64,000 nt of DNA from Sphingobium sp. Cam5-1 (GTDB lineage: Bacteria; Pseudomonadota; Alphaproteobacteria; Sphingomonadales; Sphingomonadaceae), in assembly GCF_015693305.1 (NCBI RefSeq), contig NZ_CP065140.1, positions 1-64,000 of the forward strand, read 5' to 3'. Below the pieces are notes generated by a model. The model saw only the letters and a list, made by a program, of their open reading frames with translations, ran no database searches and was not told the DNA's origin. Shown piece by piece: positions 1-9,499 of the stretch; position 1 is the first letter of the stretch; each line of letters opens with the position of its first letter. The position numbers and the translations under genes are program-made.

Positions 1-201
1 ATGAAGCCGTCAAGTCCAAGCCCCACTTTGCCCTGGCGGGGCATAGTCTGGACCATCATCATGGCGGCCGCGGCTTATGTCATCTTCTTCCTGCACAGAC
101 GCCGGATCATGACGGAAGAACAGTTGATGCTGTCCATTTTCGTCCTTGTCCCGATATCGACCTTTCTGTTGACGGGGCATGGCCAGGATCGATCGGGGTA
201 A
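1..201 (+). CDS. Small membrane protein, possibly 5'-truncated
   Basis: The 66-residue reading frame begins with ATG exactly at the window edge, so the true start may lie upstream. Two hydrophobic stretches (about residues 14-30 and 43-58) separated by a basic HRRR segment suggest a two-helix inner-membrane protein with a short cytoplasmic loop. No family is recognised. It points toward the efflux operon that begins 200 bases downstream, but the 200-base spacer argues against co-transcription being required. Confidence 0.4.
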   Translation: MKPSSPSPTLPWRGIVWTIIMAAAAYVIFFLHRRRIMTEEQLMLSIFVLVPISTFLLTGHGQDRSG

Positions 202-400
202 TCAAAACAACGCAAGTGCCTCGGCGGAAACAGGCCTCATCGACCGCATCATGGGAGTGAAGCGACCCTGCACAAATTCGCCGCAAAACTATTGCAGGCA
301 ACCATCAATATTTTGATCTATGGAACGCCAAGGAAGATCATTAGTCAGCCCGGCATGAAGGGGGCAGGTGCACGGTCATTTTCGAACGTGACAATCCCTC

Positions 401-2482
401 ATGTCACGGTTGCCAGAGATGACGGTTACGCTCGCAGAGCCGAATAGACGCCTGCAACTTCCCTCGTTTAAACTCGATCCACAGAAGCTGCTTTTTTCCC
501 TGAGCAGCCTGCTCGCGGCAGCCATCACGCTGGCGATCGCGTTTTCGGCAAGCCTGCCTCGGCCCTGGTGGGCCCTTCTCACGGTCTATGTGACCGCGCA
601 GCCCATGGCGGGCGCATTTCGTCCGAAGGTCTTTTATCGCTTGGGTGGGATCGCAACAGGCGCACTGGCGACCATCCTGCTTGTTCCCAATCTGCAGAAT
701 TCTCCCGAATTGCTGGTCTTGTGCCTCGCCGCCTGGACGGGCTTTTGCATTTATCTTGCTGTTCTGGATCGAACACCTCGAGCCTTTCTGTTCCAGATGG
801 CAGCCTTCAGTTCGGCTGTGATCAGCTTTCCCTATCTGGACGATCCCGCCAATATCTTTGAGACAACCATCGCGCGCGTCGAGGAAATGACGGTCGCGAT
901 CCTTTGCGTGACTACCGTCCACGCCCTGTTCCAGCCGTGGAGCGCAACGCCGGTCATCCGGGCAAGGGCGCAGTCCTTTCTGGGGCACGCGCGCCGGTGG
1001 GCGGCCGAAGCGCTTTCAAGCCAGCACACCAGGCTCGAATATGAGCATCGCCGAATGCTGGCGGCGGACGTCACCGAACTTGGCATGATCGCGATACACC
1101 TGCCGTTCGACCAGCGGTGGGCTCCCGCGACCCGGCGCCGGGTGACAGCGCTTCAGCAACAATTGGCCAATATCCTGCCACTGGCATCGGCATCGGCGAA
1201 CCGTCTCGATCTGTTGCGGGCAGATCAGGCGCTTGGTCCTGATCTGGCGCGGCTGCTCGATGATATATCCGCCTGGCTGACGGACAAGGAGAGCAGGCCG
1301 GGCGAGGCCGCATCGCTGATCCGGGAATGCCAGCGCATGGCTACAGATGCGGAATCAGAACGAAGCTGGACCTCCCTGCTGACCGCGAGTGCTTGCGCGC
1401 GGATGGCCGAATTTCTCACAGCCATGGCTGCGAGCAGAAGACTTGCTAACAGGATCGGCAAGCCGGGACGGGGCGGCGACAAGGCTTTGGCCCAGACGTC
1501 TTTTGCTCTTGCACGCGACCATGGCGTGGCAGCTCTGGCGGGTCTTGCAACCGCGACCGCAATCATGATCTACTGCGCGGTCTGGATCCTGCTTGCCTGG
1601 CCGAATGGGTCTGCAACTGCAGCCTTTGCCGCACTCATCACATGTTCATTCGCGGCTCAGGACGATCCGGCACCAGTCATCGGCCGCTATCTGCTGGCAA
1701 CGCTCAAGACTTTCCCGCTGGCGGCCCTCTACCTGTTTGTCATCTTGCCGCGGGTGGATGGCTATGAAATGCTGATCATCACGCTGGCGCCTGCCCTGCT
1801 GTGGATGGGATATGTGCAGGCGGATCCCAAGCGGTCGCCGCAGGCGCTGCCGATGTTTTCCTGCTTCATTGTCGCCATGGGCTTCCTTGCGCGTTTCCAG
1901 GCGGACTTCGCCCTGTTCATCAACACCGGACTGGCGCAGCTTGGCGGCATCGTGACGACACTCGCGGTCACGAAGATGTTCCGTTCGGCCAATGTGCTCT
2001 GGACGGCACGCCGCATCTTGCGCGCCAATTGGGCCGACATGGCGCAGCTGGCGGACATTCGCAGGCCATTCACGCCACAACGCTGGACGGCGATGGCGGT
2101 CGATCGGCTGGGGCAGGTTGCAGCCCGGATGGCGATCGTCGCGCCGGGCGATGATCTGCATGCTGCCGACGGCCTTGCCGACCTGCGCATCGGGCGCAAC
2201 ATCATCCCCCTGCGCAGGGCGCTGTCCCATGTGCCCCACGATGCCCGGCACAGTCTCGGGGCCGTGCTGGCGGGCCTGACGCGCTTCTATTCCGTGCGCT
2301 GGCGAGGAGGCAGGGCAGACGCGCCACCCCCGACACTCCTGTCAGCGATCGACCGCGCCTTGCATGCCTTATTAGGTCTGCCGATGGACGAATTTCGACG
2401 GTCGGCGCTTCGCGCACTCGTCGGCATGCGGTGCAATCTGTTCCCGGGCGCCATGCCGCCGGCCATCGCAGCAACGGCATGA
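401..2482 (+). CDS. FUSC-family efflux pump, inner-membrane subunit
   Basis: This 693-residue protein has the layout of the FUSC/AaeB family (aromatic-acid or fusaric-acid type efflux). There are N-terminal membrane helices (about residues 30-180, including the LPRPWWALLTVYV segment typical of the family), a soluble middle domain, and a second helix cluster around residues 370-530. Its length matches AaeB/MdtO-type proteins. The stop overlaps the next start (ATGA), and the DUF1656, HlyD adaptor and outer-membrane factor genes follow without gaps, so it is the energised pump of a tripartite exporter. The substrate cannot be read from sequence; small aromatic acids or xenobiotics are the family precedent. 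An upstream in-frame alternative start is possible because residues 1-7 have no strong ribosome-binding site. Confidence 0.88.
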   Translation: MSRLPEMTVTLAEPNRRLQLPSFKLDPQKLLFSLSSLLAAAITLAIAFSASLPRPWWALLTVYVTAQPMAGAFRPKVFYRLGGIATGALATILLVPNLQNSPELLVLCLAAWTGFCIYLAVLDRTPRAFLFQMAAFSSAVISFPYLDDPANIFETTIARVEEMTVAILCVTTVHALFQPWSATPVIRARAQSFLGHARRWAAEALSSQHTRLEYEHRRMLAADVTELGMIAIHLPFDQRWAPATRRRVTALQQQLANILPLASASANRLDLLRADQALGPDLARLLDDISAWLTDKESRPGEAASLIRECQRMATDAESERSWTSLLTASACARMAEFLTAMAASRRLANRIGKPGRGGDKALAQTSFALARDHGVAALAGLATATAIMIYCAVWILLAWPNGSATAAFAALITCSFAAQDDPAPVIGRYLLATLKTFPLAALYLFVILPRVDGYEMLIITLAPALLWMGYVQADPKRSPQALPMFSCFIVAMGFLARFQADFALFINTGLAQLGGIVTTLAVTKMFRSANVLWTARRILRANWADMAQLADIRRPFTPQRWTAMAVDRLGQVAARMAIVAPGDDLHAADGLADLRIGRNIIPLRRALSHVPHDARHSLGAVLAGLTRFYSVRWRGGRADAPPPTLLSAIDRALHALLGLPMDEFRRSALRALVGMRCNLFPGAMPPAIAATA

Positions 2483-2703
2483 TCGAGGAAATCCATCTGC
2501 TCGGCGTGTATATGCCCGCCGCATTGCTTTGGGGCGTGCTGGCGATCGTACTGGTCTATCTGCTCCGCGCACCGTTGCAGCGATTTCCCCTCTATCGCCT
2601 GCTCTGGCATCCCAGTCTGCTGGAGCTGGCCCTGTTCATTCTGTTCTGGTGGGGGTTGTCCGCCCTTGCCGATGCCTTCCTCTATCGATGGTTCGCTTCC
2701 TGA
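2479..2703 (+). CDS. DUF1656 small membrane protein (AaeX-like)
   Basis: A 74-residue protein starting MIEEIHLLGVYMPAAL, the usual DUF1656/AaeX opening, with two hydrophobic helices (about residues 12-30 and 47-66). Proteins of this family sit between FUSC pumps and HlyD adaptors in aromatic-acid efflux operons, and their exact role is unclear. Its ATG overlaps the FUSC stop by four bases and its stop lies one base before the adaptor start, which implies translational coupling. Confidence 0.85.
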   Translation: MIEEIHLLGVYMPAALLWGVLAIVLVYLLRAPLQRFPLYRLLWHPSLLELALFILFWWGLSALADAFLYRWFAS

Positions 2704-2704
2704 T

Positions 2705-3604
2705 ATGCTGCATCGCCAAAATCTTTTGCGCTCGATTGTGACGCTGCTCGTCATCCTCGTCATCCTCGGCGGGATCTACGCCCTCTGGTTGCGCTATCAG
2801 GTTGAACCTGTCACGCGGGATGGCAAGGTCCGCGCGGACATGGTTCCGGTAGCTGCCGACGTGGGTGGCCTCGTGACGGAAGTGCGCGTCAGCGATAATC
2901 AGCTCGTCAAAAAGGGTGATATCCTCCTCGTGATCGATCGCCCGCGCTATCAGCTGGCGCTTGAGCAGGCGAGCGCGAATGTGGCCAGCCAGCAGGCCGC
3001 GCTGGCGCAGGCGATCCGGGAAGACCGGCGCAACCATGCGATGACCGAAGTAATCGCAACCGAAACCGTTGAGCAGGGACGGGCGAGGGTAGACCAGCTG
3101 CGCGCCAGTGTCGGTCAGGCGATCGCCGCCCGCAATCTGGCCCGTTTCAACCTCGATCGCACCTTTGTTCGCGCGCCGGTTGAAGGCACGGTTGCGAACA
3201 TGTCCTTGCAACCGGGCGTCTATCTTGCGGCAGGCAAGCCGGCGCTGGCACTTGTTTACGACAAGTCGATGCGGGTGGAGGGATATTTTGAAGAAACCAA
3301 GCTGCCTGCCATTCGCGTTGGCGATCCCGCCAGCATTTATCTGATGGGCGTTGCGGACGAAATCCAGGGACATGTGCAGAGCATCGCTGGCGGCGTCGAG
3401 GACCGCGAACGGGCGGGTACGGACGGACAACTCGCCAATGTGAACCCTTCCTTCACGTGGGTTCGACTGGCGCAACGCATTCCGGTGCGGATCACCATCG
3501 ACAAAATTCCCCCGCAGGTACGGATGATCCCCGGTCAGACTGCAACCGTCGTCGTCCATCCCCGCAAGGACGGACGCAGCGCACACCGGAGTCTGCCATG
3601 GTAA
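2705..3604 (+). CDS. HlyD/EmrA-type membrane fusion adaptor
   Basis: The 299-residue product is a periplasmic adaptor. It has one N-terminal anchor (about residues 8-28), then a split biotinyl-lipoyl domain (GLVTEVRVSDNQLVKKGD), a short alpha-hairpin around residues 85-140, and a beta-barrel domain with FVRAPVEGTVANM. It should link the FUSC pump to the outer-membrane factor. I chose the ATG at 2705 because it follows the DUF1656 stop directly and places the transmembrane helix at the N terminus; a longer frame from 2666 would overlap DUF1656. Confidence 0.88.
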   Translation: MLHRQNLLRSIVTLLVILVILGGIYALWLRYQVEPVTRDGKVRADMVPVAADVGGLVTEVRVSDNQLVKKGDILLVIDRPRYQLALEQASANVASQQAALAQAIREDRRNHAMTEVIATETVEQGRARVDQLRASVGQAIAARNLARFNLDRTFVRAPVEGTVANMSLQPGVYLAAGKPALALVYDKSMRVEGYFEETKLPAIRVGDPASIYLMGVADEIQGHVQSIAGGVEDRERAGTDGQLANVNPSFTWVRLAQRIPVRITIDKIPPQVRMIPGQTATVVVHPRKDGRSAHRSLPW

Positions 3605-5022
3605 GGGGTGCGCACTATCTTGGTCTCGTCGTCATGCTGGGCGGTTGTGCAAGTGTTGGGCCCGATTACCATGTGCCCGGCGCTGCGATGATCAACGCCC
3701 CTGGCGCGGCCCAACCTTTCCTTTCAGGCACACTTGCGACGAAGGCGGAACCTCTCCCTGACCATTGGTGGAAACTTTATGACAATCCAGCGCTCGACGC
3801 GCTGATCGAAAAGGCGCTGGAAACGAACACGGACCTGCGCGTGGCCGAAGCCAATCTGCAGCGCGCTCTTGCCCTGCTGGACGCGCGCGCCTCGACCCGG
3901 GAAATTCAGGGCAGTCTCAACGCGGAGACAAGCTATGCCCAAAGATCGGGCGAGGCAGAACTGCAGCACGTTCAGCCCCCCGTTCGCCAGATCTACAACG
4001 CGGGTGTCAGCGTCAGCTATGACCTTGATCTATTTGGACGCCTCAAGCGCGGGATTGAGGCTGCCAGTGCTGATATGGAAGCCGCTGTTGCGGCGCGGGA
4101 TCTGGCGCGGGTCAATGTGGCAGCGGAGACCGCTCGCGCTTATGCCGACGTTTGCAACGGTGGCTATCAGATTGACATGCTGATGCGGTCAATCGCACTT
4201 CAGGAGAAAGGCATGCAGATCACCAGGGTGCTGATCAGTAATGGTCGTGCCGCGCCTTATGAGTTGGATCGCCGACGCGCGGCGCTCGCAGGCAGCAGGG
4301 CGCGCCTGCCCCGGCTCGCAGCCGGTCGGCGCAACGCCGTCTTTCGCATAGCGGCGCTGCAGGGAAGAGTGCCAAGCCAAGCGGACATGGAACTCCTCGA
4401 TTGCCGTCGACCGCTGGAACTGGCGCAGGTGATGCCGGTTGGTGATGGACAGGCACTGCTAAAGCGCCGGCCTGACATCCGCATGGCGGAACGGCGCCTC
4501 GCGGCATCGACTGCGCGCATCGGCGTCGAGACGGCGGCGCTATATCCCGATATCCGCCTGGGTGCCTCGGCCGGATCGACTGGCGCCGTAGCCGATATTC
4601 TGTCGCCACTCACCAATCGTTTCGGATTTGGCCCTCTCATCGGCTGGACGCTCAACCGCCACGCAGCGCGTGCACGGATCGCCGCCGCCCAGGCGCAAGG
4701 CAGCGCCGATCTCGCCGCATTCGACGGCGCGGTGGTCAAGGCTCTGCGCGAAGTCGAGGCAGCGCTCAACAGCTATGATGCGGGCTTGCAACAGCAACAG
4801 GAACTGGATGAGGCGCGCGAGGAGGCCGAACGCGTGGCACGACGCATCACGCAACTGCGCCGCGGAGGCAAGATAGCCGAACTACCCGCAGTCGAGGCGG
4901 AACGTGATCTTGTGATTGCAGAGCAAGCTGCCGCCGAGGGCAGGGCAGCCGTGAATAACGACCAGATCACCCTTTTCCTGGCTCTAGGCGGAGGCTGGAA
5001 AGCGTCAACCATCGGGGAATGA
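3598..5022 (+). CDS. Outer-membrane efflux lipoprotein, NodT/OprM family
   Basis: A 474-residue TolC-superfamily outer-membrane factor. The start at 3598 overlaps the adaptor stop and gives a lipoprotein signal with lipobox LGGC (Cys near residue 17). The typical repeats follow: WWKLYDNPALDALIEKAL, long coiled-coil helices, a middle LKRRPDIRMAERRLAAS motif, and a second helical half. It completes the efflux operon as the exit duct. A longer frame from 3457 lacks a signal sequence and is rejected. No clear terminator follows. Confidence 0.9.
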   Translation: MVRGAHYLGLVVMLGGCASVGPDYHVPGAAMINAPGAAQPFLSGTLATKAEPLPDHWWKLYDNPALDALIEKALETNTDLRVAEANLQRALALLDARASTREIQGSLNAETSYAQRSGEAELQHVQPPVRQIYNAGVSVSYDLDLFGRLKRGIEAASADMEAAVAARDLARVNVAAETARAYADVCNGGYQIDMLMRSIALQEKGMQITRVLISNGRAAPYELDRRRAALAGSRARLPRLAAGRRNAVFRIAALQGRVPSQADMELLDCRRPLELAQVMPVGDGQALLKRRPDIRMAERRLAASTARIGVETAALYPDIRLGASAGSTGAVADILSPLTNRFGFGPLIGWTLNRHAARARIAAAQAQGSADLAAFDGAVVKALREVEAALNSYDAGLQQQQELDEAREEAERVARRITQLRRGGKIAELPAVEAERDLVIAEQAAAEGRAAVNNDQITLFLALGGGWKASTIGE

Positions 5023-5049
5023 AGTCATCGTTCTGTCTCAGAGACCTTC

Positions 5050-5436
5050 TCATCTTTCGTCGACATCCCGCGTGACGGTAATATTGTCCGCCTTTCCATC
5101 CTCCAGATGCAACGCCACCGTCCAGATAGCATCGGCGGGATAATAGTCGTTGATGGTGATCCTTTGAGCGTTGCTACATCTGGCCGATCGAGGGTCGCCT
5201 GCCACTCCGGAACATCGTGCCCCGGCTTTTTCGAGCATCTCGAGAGCACCCCAAAAAGACGTTCCGATGGGCACGGCCTGCAGCAGGGACGCTTTGGCGT
5301 GCTGCATATCGCCGTACCATTGATAGTCGCTTTCCAACCCCTCGAAAGTGAAGGATCGCGTCGCGGAGGCTTCCGCATGCGCCGCCGGTACTGCGGACAA
5401 CATCAGGATGGCGGAAATGAATTTGCATGATCTCAT
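5050..5436 (-). CDS. Periplasmic hypothetical protein
   Basis: A 128-residue protein with a clear signal peptide (MRSCKFISAILMLSAVPAAHA, cleavage after about residue 21). The mature part contains two cysteines that could form a disulfide (GARCSGV and SARCSNAQ). No known family is recognised. The start at 5436 was chosen because it creates the signal peptide; the frame continues upstream to 5661 without one. It is convergent with the efflux operon. Confidence 0.6.
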   Translation of the reverse strand: MRSCKFISAILMLSAVPAAHAEASATRSFTFEGLESDYQWYGDMQHAKASLLQAVPIGTSFWGALEMLEKAGARCSGVAGDPRSARCSNAQRITINDYYPADAIWTVALHLEDGKADNITVTRDVDER

Positions 5437-5657
5437 CGTCGGGACGTCTGCTCGCGGTGAATGTCTCATTGTTCTAACGGAATAGGCTTGATTAGCGTAA
5501 TGCATAATCTTGCGATCGGGGATGAGCAAATCTGTCGGGTGATCGGCGGCAGCGAGGGCGGCCGTTCCTTGTTTCGCCGTTGGCCATGTCCCCTTCATCC
5601 GCGTTTCATGCCATGAAGACAAGGATCCGCGCAATTTCATCCGATTGTGCGGGACAA

Positions 5658-6047
5658 TCATGACAGTCGATGCAGCCCGCTTTCCTCATGCAGCCGTGCC
5701 TTAAGAGCGGCGATGCAGATGGCGATGGCTTGTATCCCATGGATCCCGACCCACGCTCCGCTTTCTCCATGGACATGTATTTCACGGCCATGTGTTTCGA
5801 TCCAGCATCCGGGGGGCACAAGCGTCGCAGCTGCGGATTGCAAGGCCGAATATCGAAGGGCGCGAGCATGGGTTCCATCAATCTGGCGCCACACGCCCGG
5901 ACCAACTCTCGGGAGGTCGCCCAAGCCTGGGAAAACCGCTAACGAAATCCGGGCATCCAGCCCCCGATTGGGAACGGTGGCGCCTACACAGGCCGCGATG
6001 GCCGCCTTGAGTTCCAAATTGTCCGCGATCATGTCCGCCCAGGGCAT
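5658..6047 (-). CDS. Hypothetical protein downstream of carbonic anhydrase
   Basis: About 129 residues starting MPWADMIADNLELKAAIAAC. The frame runs downstream of the carbonic anhydrase gene with a 19-base gap, so it may be the last gene of that operon. Composition is ordinary and there is no signal peptide. I do not recognise the family, no clear ribosome-binding site precedes the start, and it could be spurious. Confidence 0.4.
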   Translation of the reverse strand: MPWADMIADNLELKAAIAACVGATVPNRGLDARISLAVFPGLGDLPRVGPGVWRQIDGTHARALRYSALQSAAATLVPPGCWIETHGREIHVHGESGAWVGIHGIQAIAICIAALKARLHEESGLHRLS

Positions 6048-6066
6048 GTAAAATGATCGCCGGCCA

Positions 6067-6714
6067 TCATCTCTGCTCGGTAATGAAGGGATTGATGACG
6101 GGTGGGCAGACCCTTCGCAGACGGCCATCGCCGATGGCATACACCCATCCATGAAGAGTCAGTTCTCCTGATTGTTCCCAGGCGCGTCGCACGAACGGGT
6201 TGGCAGCCAGGGCCTCGACCTGCATCCTGACATTGAGTTCGCAGAGCTCATTTGGACTGACCGGAATGGTTTCAGCTTTGCGCGACTGGCTTTGATGCAG
6301 ATCTCGTATCGGAGCCAGCCAGTGGCCGATCGCGTCCTCAGTCTCTGTCGCCATCGCCGCCTGGATGCCGCCACATCCATAGTGACCCACCACGATGACA
6401 TGATGAACTTCGAGGATTTCGATGGCAAATTGCAGCGCCGCAGCCAGGCTGGGATCGTCCCTTTGGGCGAGATTGGCTACATTGCGATGCACGAACATTT
6501 CACCTGGATCCAGGTCGACTATTTCGGTTGCCGGCACGCGGCTATCGGAGCAGCCGATCCAGAAGTATCGCGGACGCTGCTGGTCCACGAGACGGGTGGA
6601 GAAGGTGGGATCACCATGAGTCTTGGCTTCCGCCCAGGCCCGATTGCTCTCAAACAGAGATTGCAGGGCCCCGTCCCCCGGAACTGGCCTTGCGTCTCCA
6701 TCCTCTTGGAGCAT
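6067..6714 (-). CDS. Beta-class carbonic anhydrase
   Basis: A 215-residue beta-carbonic anhydrase that interconverts CO2 and bicarbonate in the cytoplasm. The zinc-binding motifs are visible: CSDSRVP (Cys, Asp-Arg dyad) and HYGCGGI (His and Cys ligands). Length is typical. The ATG at 6714 is preferred over the TTG at 6744 because it has an AGGA site and lies just after the upstream peroxiredoxin stop at 6725. The two genes form an operon. Confidence 0.9.
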   Translation of the reverse strand: MLQEDGDARPVPGDGALQSLFESNRAWAEAKTHGDPTFSTRLVDQQRPRYFWIGCSDSRVPATEIVDLDPGEMFVHRNVANLAQRDDPSLAAALQFAIEILEVHHVIVVGHYGCGGIQAAMATETEDAIGHWLAPIRDLHQSQSRKAETIPVSPNELCELNVRMQVEALAANPFVRRAWEQSGELTLHGWVYAIGDGRLRRVCPPVINPFITEQR

Positions 6715-6724
6715 AGCATCCTGC

Positions 6725-7357
6725 CTATTGATGGAGATCGACAATCCGCAGATAGGGCTTGAGCGTTTTGTATCCTTGCGGGAACTGCCGGTTAGCCTCC
6801 TCTTGGGAAAGCTTTGGCGAAATCACGACGGGTTCGCCCGGGAGCCAGTTCACCGGGGTCGCAATGCTCCGGGTATCTGTGAGCTGGAGGCTATCGATCG
6901 CGCGCAGAATTTCTGGGAAATTCCGACCCGTGCTCGGTGGATAGGTGAGGATCAGCCGAACCTTTTTGGAGGGGTCGATCACGAATACGGAGCGGACCGT
7001 CACGGCTGGATCGCTTTCCGGATGGATCATGTCATACAGCCTCGAGACGCGAGCGTCAGGGTCGGCAATCATCGGGAAGTCCAGTGCGACGCCCTGGGTG
7101 TCGTGAATGTCTTCTTCCCACTTGCGATGGGCTTCGACCGGATCAACGGAGAGGCCGATGGGCTTGACGTTGCGTTTGTCCCATTCCGGACGAAGCCTGG
7201 CGACCTCGCCGAGCTCTGTCGTACAGACCGGCGTGAAGTTCTTGGGATGGCTAAATAGTACGGCCCAATGCGATCCCAGCCAGTCATGGAACCGGATGCG
7301 GCCGTGCGTGCTGTCCTGCTCGAAGTCGGGGGCGATCTGCCCGAGATGGATCGTCAT
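6725..7357 (-). CDS. 1-Cys peroxiredoxin (Prx6/AhpC-TSA family)
   Basis: A 210-residue peroxiredoxin that reduces peroxides. The peroxidatic motif is FTPVCTTELGEVARL, preceded by HPKNFTPVC. The long C-terminal extension (VNWLPGEPVVISPKLSQEEA) is the Prx6-type dimerisation domain, and no second resolving cysteine is evident. The start at 7357 has a strong AAGGAGG site six bases upstream. It leads the carbonic anhydrase operon, and a Fur-like box lies 50 bases upstream at 7406-7422. Confidence 0.92.
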   Translation of the reverse strand: MTIHLGQIAPDFEQDSTHGRIRFHDWLGSHWAVLFSHPKNFTPVCTTELGEVARLRPEWDKRNVKPIGLSVDPVEAHRKWEEDIHDTQGVALDFPMIADPDARVSRLYDMIHPESDPAVTVRSVFVIDPSKKVRLILTYPPSTGRNFPEILRAIDSLQLTDTRSIATPVNWLPGEPVVISPKLSQEEANRQFPQGYKTLKPYLRIVDLHQ

Positions 7358-7405
7358 GAATCCTCCTTTTTCCGCCCCCAATGTGCGCCAGCAAATGCGA
7401 TCAAA

Positions 7406-7422
7406 CAAATGAATGTTATTTC
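7406..7422 (+). promoter_or_regulatory. Fur-like box A, peroxiredoxin promoter
   Basis: CAAATGAATGTTATTTC lies about 50 bases upstream of the peroxiredoxin start. It matches site D (10797-10813, reverse orientation) at 16 of 17 positions and resembles the other three boxes in the 7-15 kb region. The binding protein is unknown; the AT-rich AATGAWTATTAT core resembles Fur/Mur boxes. Confidence 0.5.
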
Positions 7423-7575
7423 TTGTTGAATACAATCATTTTACGGACACAAGGGCGATGGTGGCCATCGGGTCGTGACCGTCATGGCCGCCGACAAGAA
7501 GAGGTGGGCGGAGAGCAGCGCACGCCGAACCCCAGTCGTCCAGGAGCAAAAATGGGCTTGGGCTATGGCTTCCGC

Positions 7576-7998
7576 TCATGCCTGCTCCCCGTTGCCCGCT
7601 TCCGGTTTCGAGCGGCCCGGATCGGCTCCGAACGTCAAGGGCCATACGTTGTACAATTCTGGTGGAGGAGCGACCTCCTCACAATCTCCATAGGGGCAGC
7701 GCGGTCTTTGCTTCCCGATATCAGAGGCCGCAAATGCACCTATGGCCGCCGCCACGATGAAGCAGATCATGGATGGCAGGAGCCCATCGTCAATGAAGTT
7801 CCGATGATGGAGATAATATACGCCTGCAACGAGGCCAATGGTCAGTAACGTCAGTGCGAAGGCCAGCCAGCGACCCATTCTGCCTGGGGGAGCCGGCTCA
7901 TGCCAGAAGGGTCCGGGGTGTTTCATGGTCTGGTGCTGACCTTGGCCGGCGCGATGGGGGACGTGGCTGCGGCCACGGCGATCTCTCCTTGTCGCCAT
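7576..7998 (-). CDS. Two-helix membrane protein, unknown function
   Basis: A 140-residue protein with a basic N terminus, then two hydrophobic helices (about residues 42-60 and 75-92) and a soluble C-terminal tail containing RPRCPYGDCEE. The start at 7998 has a GGGAGAAGG ribosome-binding site; a shorter start at 7926 is possible. It is divergent from the LysR gene and shares its AT-rich intergenic region. No family is recognised. Confidence 0.55.
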   Translation of the reverse strand: MATRRDRRGRSHVPHRAGQGQHQTMKHPGPFWHEPAPPGRMGRWLAFALTLLTIGLVAGVYYLHHRNFIDDGLLPSMICFIVAAAIGAFAASDIGKQRPRCPYGDCEEVAPPPELYNVWPLTFGADPGRSKPEAGNGEQA

Positions 7999-8025
7999 AC
8001 CTTCTCCCTGCTAGGCACATATCAA

Positions 8026-8043
8026 GCAAATGATTATTATTGC
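8026..8043 (+). promoter_or_regulatory. Fur-like box B, divergent LysR promoter region
   Basis: GCAAATGATTATTATTGC is an imperfect palindrome with GCAA/TTGC ends, 26 bases before the LysR start and 28 bases before the divergent membrane-protein start. It matches box E at 14738-14754 in nearly every position. Confidence 0.55.
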
Positions 8044-8068
8044 GCATTAACCGCAAGGATCGGCATAG

Positions 8069-8917
8069 ATGGACATCGGCATCGCCCGCACTTTTCTCGA
8101 GGTGGTGAAGACCGGTAGCTTCGTAGGCGCGGCGAACAATCTGCATCTTACGCAGACCGCCGTGAGCGCCCGCATTCGCGTTCTGGAAGAGCAGCTCGAT
8201 CGGCCTGTATTCATCCGAAACAAGGCAGGCGCAAAGCTGACCCAGGCAGGTGAACAGTTCCTTCGTTTCGCCACGACCCTCGTTCAAGTGTGGGCGCGCG
8301 CACAACGGGCAGTCGCACTCCCGCCGGGTCGTGAAACAGTGGTCACGGTGGGGGCCGAGCTTAGCTTGTGGAGCCCGTTGCTGCGACACTGGCTGTTATG
8401 GATGCGGCGCGAATGCGCCGAAATCGCCGTGAGCACGCATATAGAGGCGTCCGAGCGCCTGATGGAGCAAGTTCAGGACGGAACACTCGATGTCGCCGTG
8501 CTTTACGCGGCACCCAGCCGGCCCGGAATCATCGCCGAACTTCTTTTCGAAGAGAAATTGGTGCTTGTGCGAACCACGCCGACCAACGCGCGGCTTGAAC
8601 CCGAGGACCATGTCCAGATCGACTGGGGTGAAGAATTTGCGGCGAGCTATCAGGCGGCCTTTCCTGATCAGCCCAACGCGGTCGTGTCGATCAGCTATGG
8701 CCCTCTGGCGTTGGATTATATCCTCGCAACGGGTGGCAGCGGTTATTTCCGGAAAGGTTTCATTCGCCCCTATCTTGAGGAAGGGCGCCTCGCGGTTGTG
8801 CCAGGTAGTCCTGAATTTTCCTATTCGGCCTATATGGTTCATTCCACCAAGGCGGATCCCGGCGTGATGGACCGTGTCCGGGCCGGACTCCATGCCGCAG
8901 CAGCGATCGCGATATGA
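8069..8917 (+). CDS. LysR-family transcriptional regulator
   Basis: A 282-residue LysR-type regulator. The N-terminal winged helix is clear (ARTFLEVVKTGSFVGAANNL, then LTQTAVSARIRVLEEQL), followed by the periplasmic-binding-like effector domain. It is probably autoregulated from the short divergent promoter. The stop overlaps the start of the ferritin-like DUF6306 gene (ATGA), so the two are translationally coupled. The effector cannot be inferred. Confidence 0.88.
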   Translation: MDIGIARTFLEVVKTGSFVGAANNLHLTQTAVSARIRVLEEQLDRPVFIRNKAGAKLTQAGEQFLRFATTLVQVWARAQRAVALPPGRETVVTVGAELSLWSPLLRHWLLWMRRECAEIAVSTHIEASERLMEQVQDGTLDVAVLYAAPSRPGIIAELLFEEKLVLVRTTPTNARLEPEDHVQIDWGEEFAASYQAAFPDQPNAVVSISYGPLALDYILATGGSGYFRKGFIRPYLEEGRLAVVPGSPEFSYSAYMVHSTKADPGVMDRVRAGLHAAAAIAI

Positions 8918-9396
8918 TGAACGAGCCTTCCTCCCCGGTGTGTTACGGCGCCGGCGCCGATGACCAATATATGGGCTTTGCTTCACGCGACGAAATTGTC
9001 GCCGCTCTCAACGAACTGCTTGAAGCGGAGCGGGCTGGCGCTCGCATTGCCCTGGCCAGCGGACGTGGATCGGAGAACGTGCGTTTCTCAGAATTGATGC
9101 GGATCATACGGGCGGATGAGGCATATTGGTGCGCCATGCTGTCGCGGCAGATTCGAGGGCTGGGCGCTGTTCCTTCCCGTCGCACGGGAGCATTTTATGG
9201 TCGCGCGATGGACATCGTGGACCCCCATGAGCGCACGCTGTTCCTTAATCGGGGCCAGTCCTGGGTTGTACGCAAGCTTCAGGCTCTGATGCCGCGGGTC
9301 AGGGATGAAGTTCTGCACATGGATTTGCAGAGAATGGCTGAAAGGCATGGGACGAATATCAAGCTGGCAGAAGCGTTTCTCCAAGACGCCGGCTGA
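8914..9396 (+). CDS. DUF6306 ferritin-like protein
   Basis: A 160-residue all-helical protein with the pattern LNELLEAERAGARIAL, then ELMRIIRADEAYWCAML and RDEVLHMDLQRMAERH. The spaced Glu and His residues (E-x-x-R-A, D-E-A, E-x-L-H) resemble ferritin-like di-iron helices, and the family I associate with it is DUF6306. It is coupled to the LysR gene. A role in metal or redox stress is inferred from fold and neighbours only. Confidence 0.65.
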   Translation: MMNEPSSPVCYGAGADDQYMGFASRDEIVAALNELLEAERAGARIALASGRGSENVRFSELMRIIRADEAYWCAMLSRQIRGLGAVPSRRTGAFYGRAMDIVDPHERTLFLNRGQSWVVRKLQALMPRVRDEVLHMDLQRMAERHGTNIKLAEAFLQDAG

Positions 9397-9499
9397 TCGA
9401 TTCCAGTCATGCCGTGACCCGCCCATCGGCGTGACTGCCCGCTCAGTCGGACAAAAACTGGGCGCCGAAATAACCACAATAATATCTCTTCAATCACCT